This document shows, in pieces, positions 48,268-57,505 of a stretch of DNA of 64,000 bases. The stretch is from Cypionkella aquatica (GTDB lineage Bacteria > Pseudomonadota > Alphaproteobacteria > Rhodobacterales > Rhodobacteraceae): contig NZ_BSPP01000004.1 in NCBI RefSeq assembly GCF_030161095.1, positions 62,001 to 126,000 of the forward strand, written 5' to 3'. Made by a program: the position numbers and the translations under genes. The notes beneath the pieces were generated by a model that was not told the DNA's origin, did no database searches, and worked only from the letters and a program-made list of their open reading frames with translations. How positions within the stretch are numbered: position 1 is the stretch's first letter; every line of letters starts with the position of its first letter.

Positions 48268-48295
48268 CAAAACGCCGCCCGGTCAGGGGCGGCGT
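48268..48295 (-). terminator. Rho-independent terminator after the aldehyde dehydrogenase
   Basis: ACGCCGCCC (48272-48280) and GGGCGGCGT (48287-48295) form a perfect 9-base stem with a 6-base loop, 16 bases past the stop. TTTT follows on the minus strand. It separates the ALDH transcript from the FMN oxidoreductase gene. Confidence 0.85.
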
Positions 48296-48311
48296 CTATC
48301 TTTCATGTGGC

Positions 48312-49757
48312 TTAGGCCAGTTCAGAATCCCAGCCCGAGATCGCCTTGGCCTCAAGGAACTCTTCCAGCCCCCAATGCCCACCTTCGCGCGCCCGACCCG
48401 AGGCTTTCACCCCACCAAACGGCGAGCCCGCGCCGCGCGATTGGCCGTTCATCTCAACCATGCCAGCCCGCAATTGCCGCGACAGCCGATTGCGCCGCGC
48501 ACCATCGCTGGATTGCACATAATTGGTCAAACCATAGGGCGTGTCATTGGCGATACGCACGGCCTCTTCTTCGGTGTCAAACGGGATGATCGACAGCACC
48601 GGGCCGAAGATTTCTTCCTTTTCAATCGTCATCCCAGGCACCACATCGGCGAACACCGTCGGCTTGACATAAAAGCCGCGGTTGAACTCTTCCGGCAGCC
48701 CCGGACCGCCTGCCACCAGCCGCGCACCCTCGTCGATGCCCTTCTGGATATAGCCCTGAATCTGTTCCCATTGCCGTTTGTTGACCACCGGGCCGATGTG
48801 CTTGCCAGGCTCATGTGCCGAGCCAACCTTAATGGAATCAGCCACTTGCGCCGCGATCGCCACCGCTCGATCATAGATCGGGCGTTCGACCAGCATCCGG
48901 CTTGGCGCGTTGCAGCTTTGACCCGAGTTGTTCATCATATGCCGCACACCGCGTTCCACCGCTTTGTCATCAGCATCGGCGAACACCAGATTGGCACCCT
49001 TGCCGCCCAGCTCCAACGTCACGCGCTTCAGCGTTTGCGCCGCTGCAGCCGAGATCGCGCGGCCAGCGCGGGTCGATCCGGTGAACGAGATCATCTCAAC
49101 ATCCGGGTGCGACGACAGCACCGCGCCAACGCCCGGCCCATCGCCATTGACAAGGTTGAACACCCCCGGCGGCACGCCTGCGTCATGGCAGAATTCCGCG
49201 AACAACAGCGCGTTCAGCGGGCTTTCCTCGGATGGTTTCAGCACGCAGGTGCAGCCCGCCAAAATCGCCGGGATCACCTTCAAGGCAATCTGGTTCATCG
49301 GCCAGTTCCACGGTGTGATAAGCCCCACCACACCAATCGGCTCCAGCGCGATACGGTCATTCGGCGCATGCGGCCCCAGCGGGCGCACCCATTCCAGCGC
49401 ATCAAACGCGGTCAGGAAGTTGGTCGCGTGCCACGGCAGGCAAGGCGCTTGGCTGGACCGCGCCATATCAATCGGCGCGCCCATTTCAATCGCGATTGCA
49501 TGGGCCAGCTCTTCCAACCGCAGCTCGTATTGCTGCAAAATCTTCACCACCACTTCGCGCCGCACCGCAGGCTCTGTCGCAGCCCAAGCTGGAAACGCCG
49601 CCTTGGCTGCAGCCACAGCCGCATCGGTATCGGCCGCCGACCCCAGCGAGATGACCGCGCAGGGTTCTTCCGTTGACGGGTCAATCACCTCGCAATCGCG
49701 CGGCACAACCGGGGCCACCCATTTACCGTTGATATAGAAATCACGTTTGATGATCAT
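48312..49757 (-). CDS. Aldehyde dehydrogenase
   Basis: The 481-residue NAD(P)-dependent enzyme has PWNWPMNQIALKVIPAILAGCTCVLKPSE, LELGGKGANLVFADADD with the general-base glutamate (about residue 250) and MNNSGQSCNAPSRMLVE with the catalytic cysteine (about residue 284). It belongs to the plain ALDH group and shares only family-level similarity with the ALDHs at 1790 and 33866. AGGAGTCTGGC before the ATG at 49757 selects that start over an in-frame extension of 37 codons. A terminator follows, so it is mono-cistronic. The substrate is not evident. Confidence 0.93.
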   Translation of the reverse strand: MIIKRDFYINGKWVAPVVPRDCEVIDPSTEEPCAVISLGSAADTDAAVAAAKAAFPAWAATEPAVRREVVVKILQQYELRLEELAHAIAIEMGAPIDMARSSQAPCLPWHATNFLTAFDALEWVRPLGPHAPNDRIALEPIGVVGLITPWNWPMNQIALKVIPAILAGCTCVLKPSEESPLNALLFAEFCHDAGVPPGVFNLVNGDGPGVGAVLSSHPDVEMISFTGSTRAGRAISAAAAQTLKRVTLELGGKGANLVFADADDKAVERGVRHMMNNSGQSCNAPSRMLVERPIYDRAVAIAAQVADSIKVGSAHEPGKHIGPVVNKRQWEQIQGYIQKGIDEGARLVAGGPGLPEEFNRGFYVKPTVFADVVPGMTIEKEEIFGPVLSIIPFDTEEEAVRIANDTPYGLTNYVQSSDGARRNRLSRQLRAGMVEMNGQSRGAGSPFGGVKASGRAREGGHWGLEEFLEAKAISGWDSELA

Positions 49758-49983
49758 GCCAGACTCCTGAATTTGATCATAATATGGCAGCGCCAAGCCG
49801 ACCGCACAAGCCTTGGGCCGACAAGAAATGTCGCGCAGCGCACAGCCGAAACGCAGCAGAGTTTCCACCCTAACCGCCTTTGCGCAGAATTTCTTTCCCT
49901 TCTGACGGCAGCTCGACGCGGGATAGTGAAATTCCGTTCCAAATCGCTTACATAAACCGCATCAGACAGCCCCAGGAGAACAC

Positions 49984-50640
49984 ATGTCTATCCGCATCAA
50001 CGACGTAGCCCCGGATTTCACCGCCGAATCCACCGCGGGCACCATCCATTTCCATGATTGGCTCGCGGGCGGTTATGCGATCATTTTCAGCCATCCGCGC
50101 GATTTCACCCCGGTCTGCACCACCGAATTTGGCGCGGTCGCCCAGCTTGCGCCGGAATGGGCCAAGCGCAACACCAAAGTCATCGGCGTTTCGGTCGATT
50201 CGGTCGCCGACCACGGCAAATGGAAGCGCGACATTGAAGCCTTCGGCGGTGCGCCCGCTGATTTCCCGATCATCGACGACACCAGCCTGACCGTTGCCAA
50301 GGCTTTCGACATGCTGCCCGCCGATTACTACCTGCCAACCGAAGGCCGCACCCCCGCCAACACCGCGACGGTGCGCACCGTTTACATCATCGGGCCGGAT
50401 AAAAAAGTCCGCCTGTCGATGACTTACCCGATGTCAGTGGGCCGCAACTTCGCCGAGATCCTGCGGGCTTTGGATGCCGTGCAGGCCACCGACGGCGTGC
50501 CAATCGCCACCCCCGCCAACTGGCAACCGGGGCAGGACGTGATCGTCGCGCTTAGCCTGAACAACGACCAAGCCACCGAGAAATTCGGCGCGCTGGATAT
50601 CAAACTGCCGTATCTGCGGTTTGCCAAGCAACCGAAGTAA
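49984..50640 (+). CDS. 1-Cys peroxiredoxin (Prx6 type)
   Basis: The 218-residue thiol peroxidase has SHPRDFTPVCTTEFGAVAQLAPEW with the peroxidatic cysteine (residue 45), and the conserved arginine lies in GRTPANTATVRTVYIIGPDKKVRLSMTYPMSVGRNFAEILRALDA. No resolving cysteine is seen in the C-terminal half (no other Cys in the protein), which fits the 1-Cys class. It reduces hydrogen peroxide and organic peroxides in the cytoplasm. CAGGAGAACAC precedes the ATG. The 226 bases before it, shared with the divergent ALDH, show no gene or clear promoter. Confidence 0.95.
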   Translation: MSIRINDVAPDFTAESTAGTIHFHDWLAGGYAIIFSHPRDFTPVCTTEFGAVAQLAPEWAKRNTKVIGVSVDSVADHGKWKRDIEAFGGAPADFPIIDDTSLTVAKAFDMLPADYYLPTEGRTPANTATVRTVYIIGPDKKVRLSMTYPMSVGRNFAEILRALDAVQATDGVPIATPANWQPGQDVIVALSLNNDQATEKFGALDIKLPYLRFAKQPK

Positions 50641-50649
50641 CGGTCGGCC

Positions 50650-51714
50650 TCAGCGATCCCATTGGGCAACCTCTGCCAGCACAATGGGATCGCAACGCCC
50701 CTCCAACACTTGCGCATAGATCGGACGAAACTTTGTGTAGTTCGCCTCGAACGACTTTTTCAGGAAGGGAAAGCCCATCTCGGCCAGCAGCGCTGGGTGG
50801 AGAAGCAAGATAAATTTCCCGGCGCAGGGCAAATGTATATAGTCTTCGGCTTGCTTACGCCACTCCGGCTGCCCACGAAGCGCAAGCAGCGGCGTGACAA
50901 CCAATGCGCGATTTTTTCGCCGCCTTGCATCCCACTGCAGCAAAGCGACCAAGTCGTCATCACTCAATCGGCCAATCGCCGCGACAACCTCCGCAAAATC
51001 CCAGCGTGCGCCGACGCTAAAGCCGCGCTGACGAAAATGCTCGGTCATCTTGCATTCGCATTGGCGGATCGTCCATCTGCGATTGTTGCAGACCGGAAGG
51101 TTGCGCCAATAATCAGCGAATTCAGGGCTTTCAACCAGAGACTGCCCGAAGGCAAAGGCGTAGGATTGCAGATGGTTCGGCGCGCTCCGCCGTTTGGGCC
51201 GCGCCATCACCGCGCCGTAAATATCCGCTTTCTGCGCCATAACATGATCCAGAAAATCTTCCCCTGACAGGGTCGGAAACCAGATGGAATCATTCAGCAC
51301 CAACAAACCCTTCATCGGTACTTCACTGTTCAACAGATGCAGAATCCCGTCACGATAGCCGCCGAAATCATAGCCAAAGTTCGGCCGCTCCAGCATCTCA
51401 AAACAATAGGGAGACAGCGTTGCCCGATCACCCTCTGACAGCACGGCGTTTGACACAATCAGGCAGCTATATCCCTTCGCCGAAAGATAACGACACGTTT
51501 CAAAGGTCGAGGCCAGTACGCCCTTGGGCTGATAAAGCAAAACCAACGCTACGTTTGGCCCGCGCGTCCGAGAGCCCATCGTGAGGCGACTTGTGCGCGA
51601 TTTGCGGCGATCATGCAGCTTGCGAAAGATCGGCGCGCTGGCAATCAGAAAGGGAAACTTGGCTTGATCCAGTGTGCGGCGCACTTCACGCTTAACGATC
51701 CACAGAGGTGGCAT
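50650..51714 (-). CDS. Rhamnan-synthesis F (RgpF)-like glycan protein
   Basis: The 354-residue protein has VALVLLYQPKGVLASTFETCRYLSAKGYSCLIVSNA and then ERPNFGYDFGGYRDGILHLLNSE, the N-x-G-x-D-F-G-x-Y/W-R signature of RgpF-like glycosyltransferases (about residues 130-140). MKGLLVLNDSIWFP is the usual donor/metal-binding DS region. DIYGAVMARPKRRSAPNHLQSYAFAFGQSLV is also typical. It probably transfers sugar in cell-surface polysaccharide synthesis. It follows the glycosyltransferase at 51778 on the same strand with 63 bases between, so the two may be co-transcribed. Confidence 0.82.
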   Translation of the reverse strand: MPPLWIVKREVRRTLDQAKFPFLIASAPIFRKLHDRRKSRTSRLTMGSRTRGPNVALVLLYQPKGVLASTFETCRYLSAKGYSCLIVSNAVLSEGDRATLSPYCFEMLERPNFGYDFGGYRDGILHLLNSEVPMKGLLVLNDSIWFPTLSGEDFLDHVMAQKADIYGAVMARPKRRSAPNHLQSYAFAFGQSLVESPEFADYWRNLPVCNNRRWTIRQCECKMTEHFRQRGFSVGARWDFAEVVAAIGRLSDDDLVALLQWDARRRKNRALVVTPLLALRGQPEWRKQAEDYIHLPCAGKFILLLHPALLAEMGFPFLKKSFEANYTKFRPIYAQVLEGRCDPIVLAEVAQWDR

Positions 51715-51777
51715 GTTGAAACTCTTAACCTATTGGGAAAACCAGCAGCTTAGATCCAGGAACGACTTGTGACGGTG

Positions 51778-52644
51778 TCAGGGCAAGCCGAAATGCTCCG
51801 TCATCGCAGCAATTGCGATATCATTTCCGCTCATGCCAGCTTTCCCCCGATTGCGCGCCCGCAGGCTTTGGCTTTGCGATCCCGGCCATTCCAGCACGCG
51901 AAAACGCGGCCCAAGGTGACGCACAATCGTGCCTTGCCTGCGTGCCATCCAATACAGCCAGACGTCGTCAGAATAGGGCGCGAGTCGCGTGAACAGATCA
52001 GCCCGCACCGCATCAGGATGAAGGCTGTGCGGCGGATAAAGCACCCCGCCCGCCCCTGTTGCAAAGATATTGCCGCCAGCGCTGGTCTGACCAAAGACAT
52101 TTCCACTTGCGATGGCGCGTCCAATGTCCAGATCCCAGTCCTCATACGACTTCATCTGGCCGTCGGGCTTGTAAGTGATGCGATGCGCCCGATGTGTCAG
52201 CACTTGCCCCGCATACAGCTTTGCCGCACGAACCAGATCTTCCAGCCAGTTTGCCCGATAGTACACGTCGTCGTCCGCCGTCACGATATAGGCGTCGGGC
52301 TGCTCGGCCAGCAACGGAACTATCTTTTTGTAGGATCGCGTATCCGAAGTAGCCCGGATCTGAAAACGGTCTGACTGCATGGCCAAAACCCGAGGCGGAA
52401 GCGAGCCGAAATCCGCCTCAGCCACCCACAGCAGCACCATATCTGGTTGAACCGTTTGCGTCAAAAGCCCGCCCAGCGTCAGATGCAGCACATCAAACCG
52501 GGCAGCATAGCTTGTGAGTGATACAAAAAGCAGATTTGGCAACCCGTGCGGCCGTGCGACTATGCTGCGCGCTTCAATCTCTCGGATCGCACGATTGACC
52601 CGAAAATGGTTCTTTGCGTTACGAAACCAACCCATGACTGCCAT
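51778..52644 (-). CDS. Putative glycosyltransferase (GT2-like)
   Basis: The 288-residue protein has LPNLLFVSLTSYAARFDVLHLTLGGLLTQTVQPDMVLLWVAE at the N-terminus and YIVTADDDVYYRANWLEDLVRAAKLY with the D-D-D metal motif (about residues 123-125). GNIFATGAGGVLYPPHSL and DDVWLYWMARRQG follow, as in several poorly characterised GT-A enzymes. The sugar donor is unknown. No strong ribosome-binding site is seen; ATG 52644 and ATG 52635 are both possible. It is separated from pnp by the pnp terminator. Confidence 0.75.
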   Translation of the reverse strand: MAVMGWFRNAKNHFRVNRAIREIEARSIVARPHGLPNLLFVSLTSYAARFDVLHLTLGGLLTQTVQPDMVLLWVAEADFGSLPPRVLAMQSDRFQIRATSDTRSYKKIVPLLAEQPDAYIVTADDDVYYRANWLEDLVRAAKLYAGQVLTHRAHRITYKPDGQMKSYEDWDLDIGRAIASGNVFGQTSAGGNIFATGAGGVLYPPHSLHPDAVRADLFTRLAPYSDDVWLYWMARRQGTIVRHLGPRFRVLEWPGSQSQSLRARNRGKAGMSGNDIAIAAMTEHFGLP

Positions 52645-52741
52645 TCAAAAATTTCGAGTTAAGCCTAGCGGCTTTGTCGTCACAAAAACACACAAAACTT
52701 GACACGACGACACCTCAGCACAAACGCCAAGGCACTCTGAC

Positions 52742-52780
52742 AAAAAAATATGACGGGCACGGCGTATGCCATGCCCGTCA
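52742..52780 (-). terminator. Rho-independent terminator after pnp
   Basis: TGACGGGCA (52751-52759) and TGCCCGTCA (52772-52780) pair perfectly, with a further GGC/GCC pair inside. On the pnp strand the stem is followed by ATATTTTTTTG. Confidence 0.92.
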
Positions 52781-52797
52781 CAATCCGCTGTAAAAGC

Positions 52798-54936
52798 TTA
52801 CGCGTCGGCTTCTTCTTTGCTTTCGGTGATCTCAAGACCAGTTTCCTGATCGACCATCTTCATGCCCAGACGCACCTTGCCGCGATCGTCAAAGCCCAAC
52901 AGCTTGACCTTCACTTCTTGACCCTCTTTCAGGATCTCGTTCGGGTGGTTCAGGCGCTTGTTGGCAATCTGGCTGACATGCACCAGACCATCGCGCTTGC
53001 CGAAGAAGTTCACGAATGCCCCGAAATCAACCAGCTTCACCACTTTACCGGTGTAGATATGGCCTTCTTCCGGCTCTGCCACGATCGACCAGATCATGTC
53101 ATAGGCCTTCTTGATGTTCTCAGCCGACGACGACGCGATCTTGATGATGCCTTCGTCGTTGATGTCAACTTTCGCGCCCGACAGCTCAACGATCTCACGG
53201 ATCACTTTGCCGCCCGAGCCGATCACTTCGCGGATTTTGTCGGTCGGGATCTGCAAGGTTTCGATTTTCGGAGCATATTCCGAGAACCCTTGCGGCGCAG
53301 ACAGTGCCTTGTTCATCTCACCCAAGATGTGCAAACGGCCATCCTTGGCTTGCGACAGGGCCTGCGCCATGATTTCCGGGGTGATGCCAGCCACCTTGAT
53401 ATCCATCTGCATCGTGGTGATGCCGTTGGCGGTGCCTGCAACCTTGAAATCCATGTCGCCAAGGTGATCTTCGTCGCCCAAAATGTCGGTCAGCACAGCA
53501 AAGCGACCGTCATCTTCCAGAATCAGACCCATAGCCACGCCAGCCACTGGCGATTTCAGCGGAACGCCCGCATCCATCATCGACAAAGAGCCACCGCAGA
53601 CCGAAGCCATCGAGGACGAGCCGTTCGATTCCGTGATCTCCGACACCAAACGAATGGTATACGGGAAATCGGTTGCCGCAGGCAAAACGGCCTGCAAAGC
53701 GCGCCATGCCAGTTTGCCATGACCAATCTCACGACGACCCGGCGAGCCGACACGACCCACCTCGCCCACCGAATAGGGAGGGAAGTTGTAGTGCAGCAGG
53801 AAGTTGGAACGCGAGTTGCCGTGCAAAGCGTCGATGATCTGCTCATCTTCGCCCGTGCCCAAAGTGGTCACAACCAGACCTTGGGTTTCGCCACGGGTGA
53901 ACAAAGCCGAACCATGGGTACGCGGCAGGATACCGGTTTCCGACACGATCGGACGCACGGTCGCATTGTCACGCCCGTCAATCCGCGCGCCACCGTTGAT
54001 GATGTCGCCACGCAGGATCGAAGCTTCCAGCTTTTTGATCGCCGAACCAAGGTTCAGATCGGCCTTGTCTTCGTCCGACAAAGCACCCTTGATCGCCGAA
54101 ACAGCCGCCGAAATCGCCGAAGTCCGCTCTTGCTTGTCACGAATAGCGAAAGCCGCGCGCATCTGCACTTCGCCAGCCGCTTTCACACGACCATAAAGGT
54201 CCGCATAATCAGGGGCCTGGAAGTCGAAAGGTTCTTTGGCACATTCTTCTGCAAATTCGCAGATCATGTCGATCACCGGCTGCATCGCCGCATGACCGAA
54301 CTTCACAGCGCCCAGCATTTCTTCTTCGGTCAGCTCGTAGGCTTCCGATTCCACCATCATCACGGCGTCTTTGGTGCCCGCAATAACCAGATCCAAACGC
54401 TGATCCGGGTTGTTGCGCAGCTGATGCATGTCATCAACAGACGGGTTCAACGTGTAGTTACCACCGGTGAAACCAACGCGCGCCGCGCCAATCGGCCCCA
54501 TGAACGGCACGCCAGAAATCGTCAGCGCCGCCGAAACGGCGATCATGGCGACGATATCCGGGTCATTCTCAAGGTCATGGCTCAGCACGGTCGCCATCAC
54601 CAGCACTTCGTTCTTGAAGCCTTCAACAAACAGCGGGCGGCAAGGACGGTCGATCAGACGCGAGGTCAGCGTCTCTTTTTCAGACGGACGCGCTTCGCGT
54701 TTGAAAAAGCCGCCCGGAATTTTCCCAGCGGCGTAGTATTTCTCTTGATAATGCACGGTCAGCGGAAAGAAATCCTGCCCCGGTTTCGGCGCGCGCGCAT
54801 AAGTCACGTTGGCCATAACGCTGGTTTCGCCCAAAGTGGCAATAACCGAGCCATCAGCCTGACGGGCAACCTTGCCCGATTCCAGCGTCAGCGTTTCTTC
54901 GCCCCACTGGATGGATTTTTTAGTCACGTTGAACAT
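52798..54936 (-). CDS. pnp: Polynucleotide phosphorylase
   Basis: The 712-residue 3'-5' exoribonuclease of the RNA degradosome has two RNase PH domains ([73 protein letters not shown]), the [21 protein letters not shown] catalytic segment (about residue 487), a KH domain ([30 protein letters not shown]) and a C-terminal S1 domain ([34 protein letters not shown]). Length is as expected. In many bacteria it follows rpsO directly; here a pyridoxamine-oxidase-like gene lies between. Confidence 0.98.
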   Translation of the reverse strand: MFNVTKKSIQWGEETLTLESGKVARQADGSVIATLGETSVMANVTYARAPKPGQDFFPLTVHYQEKYYAAGKIPGGFFKREARPSEKETLTSRLIDRPCRPLFVEGFKNEVLVMATVLSHDLENDPDIVAMIAVSAALTISGVPFMGPIGAARVGFTGGNYTLNPSVDDMHQLRNNPDQRLDLVIAGTKDAVMMVESEAYELTEEEMLGAVKFGHAAMQPVIDMICEFAEECAKEPFDFQAPDYADLYGRVKAAGEVQMRAAFAIRDKQERTSAISAAVSAIKGALSDEDKADLNLGSAIKKLEASILRGDIINGGARIDGRDNATVRPIVSETGILPRTHGSALFTRGETQGLVVTTLGTGEDEQIIDALHGNSRSNFLLHYNFPPYSVGEVGRVGSPGRREIGHGKLAWRALQAVLPAATDFPYTIRLVSEITESNGSSSMASVCGGSLSMMDAGVPLKSPVAGVAMGLILEDDGRFAVLTDILGDEDHLGDMDFKVAGTANGITTMQMDIKVAGITPEIMAQALSQAKDGRLHILGEMNKALSAPQGFSEYAPKIETLQIPTDKIREVIGSGGKVIREIVELSGAKVDINDEGIIKIASSSAENIKKAYDMIWSIVAEPEEGHIYTGKVVKLVDFGAFVNFFGKRDGLVHVSQIANKRLNHPNEILKEGQEVKVKLLGFDDRGKVRLGMKMVDQETGLEITESKEEADA

Positions 54937-55170
54937 CTATCGTTCCCTATATGGAAGCACCCACAGGCCCCTTGCCCGTGACTCCCGTTAAATCGCGGCC
55001 CCATTGCCGCCGCCCCCTATCCTGATGCATGCGGCCGGGGGCAGGCCTCATATCGCAGATTGCGCGCGTTTACAGGAAAATGGTGCGTTTGGGAAGCAGG
55101 GTCTTTGGGCCCCTGCAAAGCCAAAGCGCGCGCCTTTGCAGACGCGCGCCAATATGGCCAACTCCGCCGC
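54937..55170. other. 234-base region upstream of pnp, no gene seen
   Basis: The stretch lies between the pnp ATG and the stop of the flavin-oxidase-like gene. GGGAACGATAG before the pnp ATG is the ribosome-binding region. The rest is GC-rich with no recognised motif or supported frame, and probably holds the pnp promoter and leader. Confidence 0.35.
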
Positions 55171-55650
55171 TTAGAACGCGACGACGCCCTGCTCACCCGC
55201 ATCAGGCTTCTCGCCGGTGAACTTGGCTTTGGCGATCTCATACAGAAACTTCACACCACTGGTCGGCGTCACCGAAATCTCGCCGCTTTTCGGCGTGAAT
55301 CGCAGCAAGCACACGTCAGGATCGTTCTTGCCGCCTTCAAACCAGGCATCAGCCGCAAAGCTCCAGACTTCATCCAGCACTTGTTGGTCGGTCGAATGCG
55401 CCAACGTGCCGTCAATATCGCCGTAAAGACCTGCGCCACCGTCCGCAATCACCAGCTGCGCATCGCGCACGCCCGCCTGCACACCTTTGGCCAGATCAGT
55501 GCCCTTAGCCGTGATAAACCAGACAACGCCGGGATATTTGTCATCCAGCTGCGGCGACATCGCAACCAGCTTGCCCTCGCCCTTGATGCCCAGCATCGCC
55601 GCTCTGACATCTGCCATGCGAGCCCAGAATTCTTGCTTCAGTTCGCTCAT
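55171..55650 (-). CDS. Pyridoxamine 5'-phosphate oxidase-like (general stress protein 26 type) protein
   Basis: The 159-residue split-barrel protein has MADVRAAMLGIKGEGKLVAMSPQLDDKYPGVVWFITAKGTDLAKGV, a typical start of flavin- or F420-binding general stress protein 26 relatives. LVIADGGAGLYGDIDGTLAHSTDQQVLDEVWSFAADAWFEGGKNDPDVCLLRFTP continues the fold. It probably binds FMN; its reaction is unknown. It interrupts the usual rpsO-pnp adjacency, separated from rpsO by the rpsO terminator, so it has its own promoter. Confidence 0.85.
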   Translation of the reverse strand: MSELKQEFWARMADVRAAMLGIKGEGKLVAMSPQLDDKYPGVVWFITAKGTDLAKGVQAGVRDAQLVIADGGAGLYGDIDGTLAHSTDQQVLDEVWSFAADAWFEGGKNDPDVCLLRFTPKSGEISVTPTSGVKFLYEIAKAKFTGEKPDAGEQGVVAF

Positions 55651-55736
55651 AACAATCGCCCTTCATCTGTTGCGCTTCTGCCAAGACAACCCGGTCGCGG
55701 CCAATACGTTCCAAACGAAAGCAAATTCCCCCAAAC

Positions 55737-55768
55737 GCAAAACGCCCGCGGCTTGCACCACGGGCGTT
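55737..55768 (-). terminator. Rho-independent terminator after rpsO
   Basis: AACGCCCG (55741-55748) and CGGGCGTT (55761-55768) form the stem 22 bases past the rpsO stop. TTTT follows on the minus strand. Confidence 0.85.
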
Positions 55769-55789
55769 CCGAAACCTATGCCGTAAAGC

Positions 55790-56059
55790 TTAGCGACGCA
55801 GGCCGAGGCGCGCGATCAGCGAAGCGTAACGGGCTTCATCTTTCGACTTCAGATAGTCCAACAGCTTACGACGCTGAGCAACCTGCATCAGCAGACCGCG
55901 GCGCGAGTGGTTGTCTTTCTTGTGCGATTTGAAATGCTCGGTCAGGGTCGCGATGCGCGACGACAGGATCGCAACCTGAACTTCCGGAGAGCCGGTGTCG
56001 TTCTCTTTGGTCGCGTATTCTTTGATCAAGCGGGCTTTTTCTTCAACGGTAATCGACAT
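55790..56059 (-). CDS. rpsO: Ribosomal protein uS15
   Basis: The 89-residue protein begins [71 protein letters not shown], an unmistakable uS15 that binds 16S rRNA early in 30S assembly. CAGGAGATTACG precedes the ATG. It belongs to the rbfA-truB-rpsO-pnp neighbourhood but is separated from truB by two inserted genes. Confidence 0.98.
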   Translation of the reverse strand: MSITVEEKARLIKEYATKENDTGSPEVQVAILSSRIATLTEHFKSHKKDNHSRRGLLMQVAQRRKLLDYLKSKDEARYASLIARLGLRR

Positions 56060-56424
56060 CGTAATCTCCTGTTAAGAGGGTTGCGGCACAGGCCGGGATG
56101 TCGTCCAGCAAGGCCAATGACACCGCCTTCACAGACGGATGCGCGCGTATAGGTGGATTTCGGCGCAAAGGAAAGCCGATTCGCGGCAGGCACCGGACCG
56201 CACCGGCCATGGCCCCCCTCGTTTACCAAGCCACAGGTTTTTCGCCAATCTGCGCAAACAATTTTTGAAATCGGAGCGACTCCGTGATAGGCTGAACAGG
56301 TTATTATCTTTTCAGGCCAATAGGTTAACGAAGATAATGGTTAACAAAAGGTTAACGCACCGCCTAAGTCCCTTGTTTTCAGTCACTTCTGTTTTCAGTC
56401 GTTTCGTCGTCGGAGGTTGTCATC
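56060..56424. promoter_or_regulatory. 365-base divergent region between rpsO and the RTX gene
   Basis: No gene is supported. The right half holds three GGTTAAC heptamers (56323, 56339 and 56350). The last two form TTAA-N7-TTAAC (56341-56356), an exact CtrA consensus. GTTTTCAGTC occurs twice at about 56375 and 56390, and GGAGG precedes the RTX ATG. The left half must contain the rpsO promoter; TATACG near 56146 on the minus strand is a weak candidate. Confidence 0.55.
56341..56356 (+). promoter_or_regulatory. CtrA-type binding box upstream of the RTX gene
   Basis: TTAA-CAAAAGG-TTAAC matches the alphaproteobacterial CtrA consensus TTAA-N7-TTAAC at every fixed base. It starts 84 bases before the RTX start codon. 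A third GGTTAAC lies at 56323. Binding is predicted, not shown. Confidence 0.6.
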
Positions 56425-57498
56425 ATGTTCGGTTTGCTGGGTTTGCTAGGCGCTGCTTTCGCAGGTGTCATGATGGATTCAATGGCACGCCTTGGCGACG
56501 GACCGGATGCCGAAGATCAAGACGATGACGACAGCGTGCATGAAGATGACAGCGCAGATACCAACATTTTTCACATGCTGTCGTCACGCGATGGCACCAG
56601 CGGCGGTGCCAGCCCCAACGCAGACGCCTCTAACGATCCTCTGGGCGGCACAGAAGATGATGGCGTGATCGCTTCAAACGACGACACCCCAGCCCCCGCC
56701 GAAGACCTTTGGCTCAGCGGCGATGATCTGACCAATATGCTGGGCGGTGGCGCCGGACAGGATAGCCTTAACGGCCATGGCGGCGATGATGCGCTGGCCG
56801 GATATGACGGCGACGACAGCCTTGATGGCGGCGACGGCGATGATGCGCTGAATGGCGGCGCGGGCGATGATACGCTGCTTGGCGGTCTCGGCGCAGATCT
56901 TCTGCACGCCGGGGCCGACGATGACCACCTTGATGGCGGCGACGCGGCCGATACGTTGCAAGGCTGCGAAGGCGACGACAGCCTGATTGGCGGCGCGGGC
57001 AACGATAGCCTGATCGGCGGCGAGGGCAGCGATCAACTTGCAGGTGGCACGGGCGATGACGCGCTTGATGGCGGCATGGGCGATGATCTGTTGGCCGGTG
57101 GTGCGGGCAGCGATACGCTCGATGGCGGCGACGGCAATGATACGATCTGGGGCCAATCCGAAGCCGAACATGACGATAGCGCCGATTTCCTGAACGGCGG
57201 CGCGGGCGATGACAGCCTGATGCTGGGCGCAGGCGATTACGGTAACGGCGGCGACGGCGCCGACAGCTTCCACCTGCTCGACATTCACCCCGATGATCCG
57301 CCGATGCAGATCACCGACTTCAACCCGCAAGAAGATGCGCTGGTGGTGATGTATGATGCCGCCACCCATCCCGATCCGCAATTGACCATGGAAACCACAG
57401 CGGCGGGCACCACTCTGCTGCTGGACGGCGTGCCGCTTGCCAGCTTGCAGGCCATCGCCAACCTTGATCTCAGCAGCATCACGCTGCAAGCCGCCTAA
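56425..57498 (+). CDS. RTX-type calcium-binding repeat protein
   Basis: The 357-residue acidic protein has a short hydrophobic N-terminus (FGLLGLLGAAFAGVMM, residues 2-17), an Asp/Glu-rich linker (residues 25-100), and about 15-18 nine-residue RTX repeats of the type GGxGxDxLx (about residues 108-270, e.g. LNGGAGDDTLLGG). The repeats bind calcium in a parallel beta-roll. The C-terminal 80 residues (FHLLDIHPDDPPMQITDFNPQEDALVVMYD) resemble the end of type I-secreted proteins. Export by a type I system is likely, although no transporter gene is here. GGAGG lies at good spacing. It sits against the direction of the surrounding ribosome-biogenesis genes. Confidence 0.88.
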   Translation: MFGLLGLLGAAFAGVMMDSMARLGDGPDAEDQDDDDSVHEDDSADTNIFHMLSSRDGTSGGASPNADASNDPLGGTEDDGVIASNDDTPAPAEDLWLSGDDLTNMLGGGAGQDSLNGHGGDDALAGYDGDDSLDGGDGDDALNGGAGDDTLLGGLGADLLHAGADDDHLDGGDAADTLQGCEGDDSLIGGAGNDSLIGGEGSDQLAGGTGDDALDGGMGDDLLAGGAGSDTLDGGDGNDTIWGQSEAEHDDSADFLNGGAGDDSLMLGAGDYGNGGDGADSFHLLDIHPDDPPMQITDFNPQEDALVVMYDAATHPDPQLTMETTAAGTTLLLDGVPLASLQAIANLDLSSITLQAA

Positions 57499-57505
57499 GA
57501 CCAAC

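Noticed and set aside
48237-49676. A 479-codon plus-strand frame opposite the aldehyde dehydrogenase
   Set aside because: It is the antisense of a complete ALDH with catalytic Cys and Glu motifs.
28209-49757. The catabolic region considered as a recently acquired mobile island
   Set aside because: No integrase, transposase, tRNA target, flanking direct repeat or evident change in base composition could be seen, so horizontal transfer is not supported from this window alone.
52750-54981. A 743-codon open frame on the plus strand opposite pnp
   Set aside because: It is the antisense of a certain gene, is rich in His, Arg and Gln as expected of a reverse reading in GC-rich DNA, and has no family motif.
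56760-57240. Tandem short repeats considered as a CRISPR array
   Set aside because: The period is about 27 bases of coding repeat (nine residues), with no unique spacers and no cas genes.
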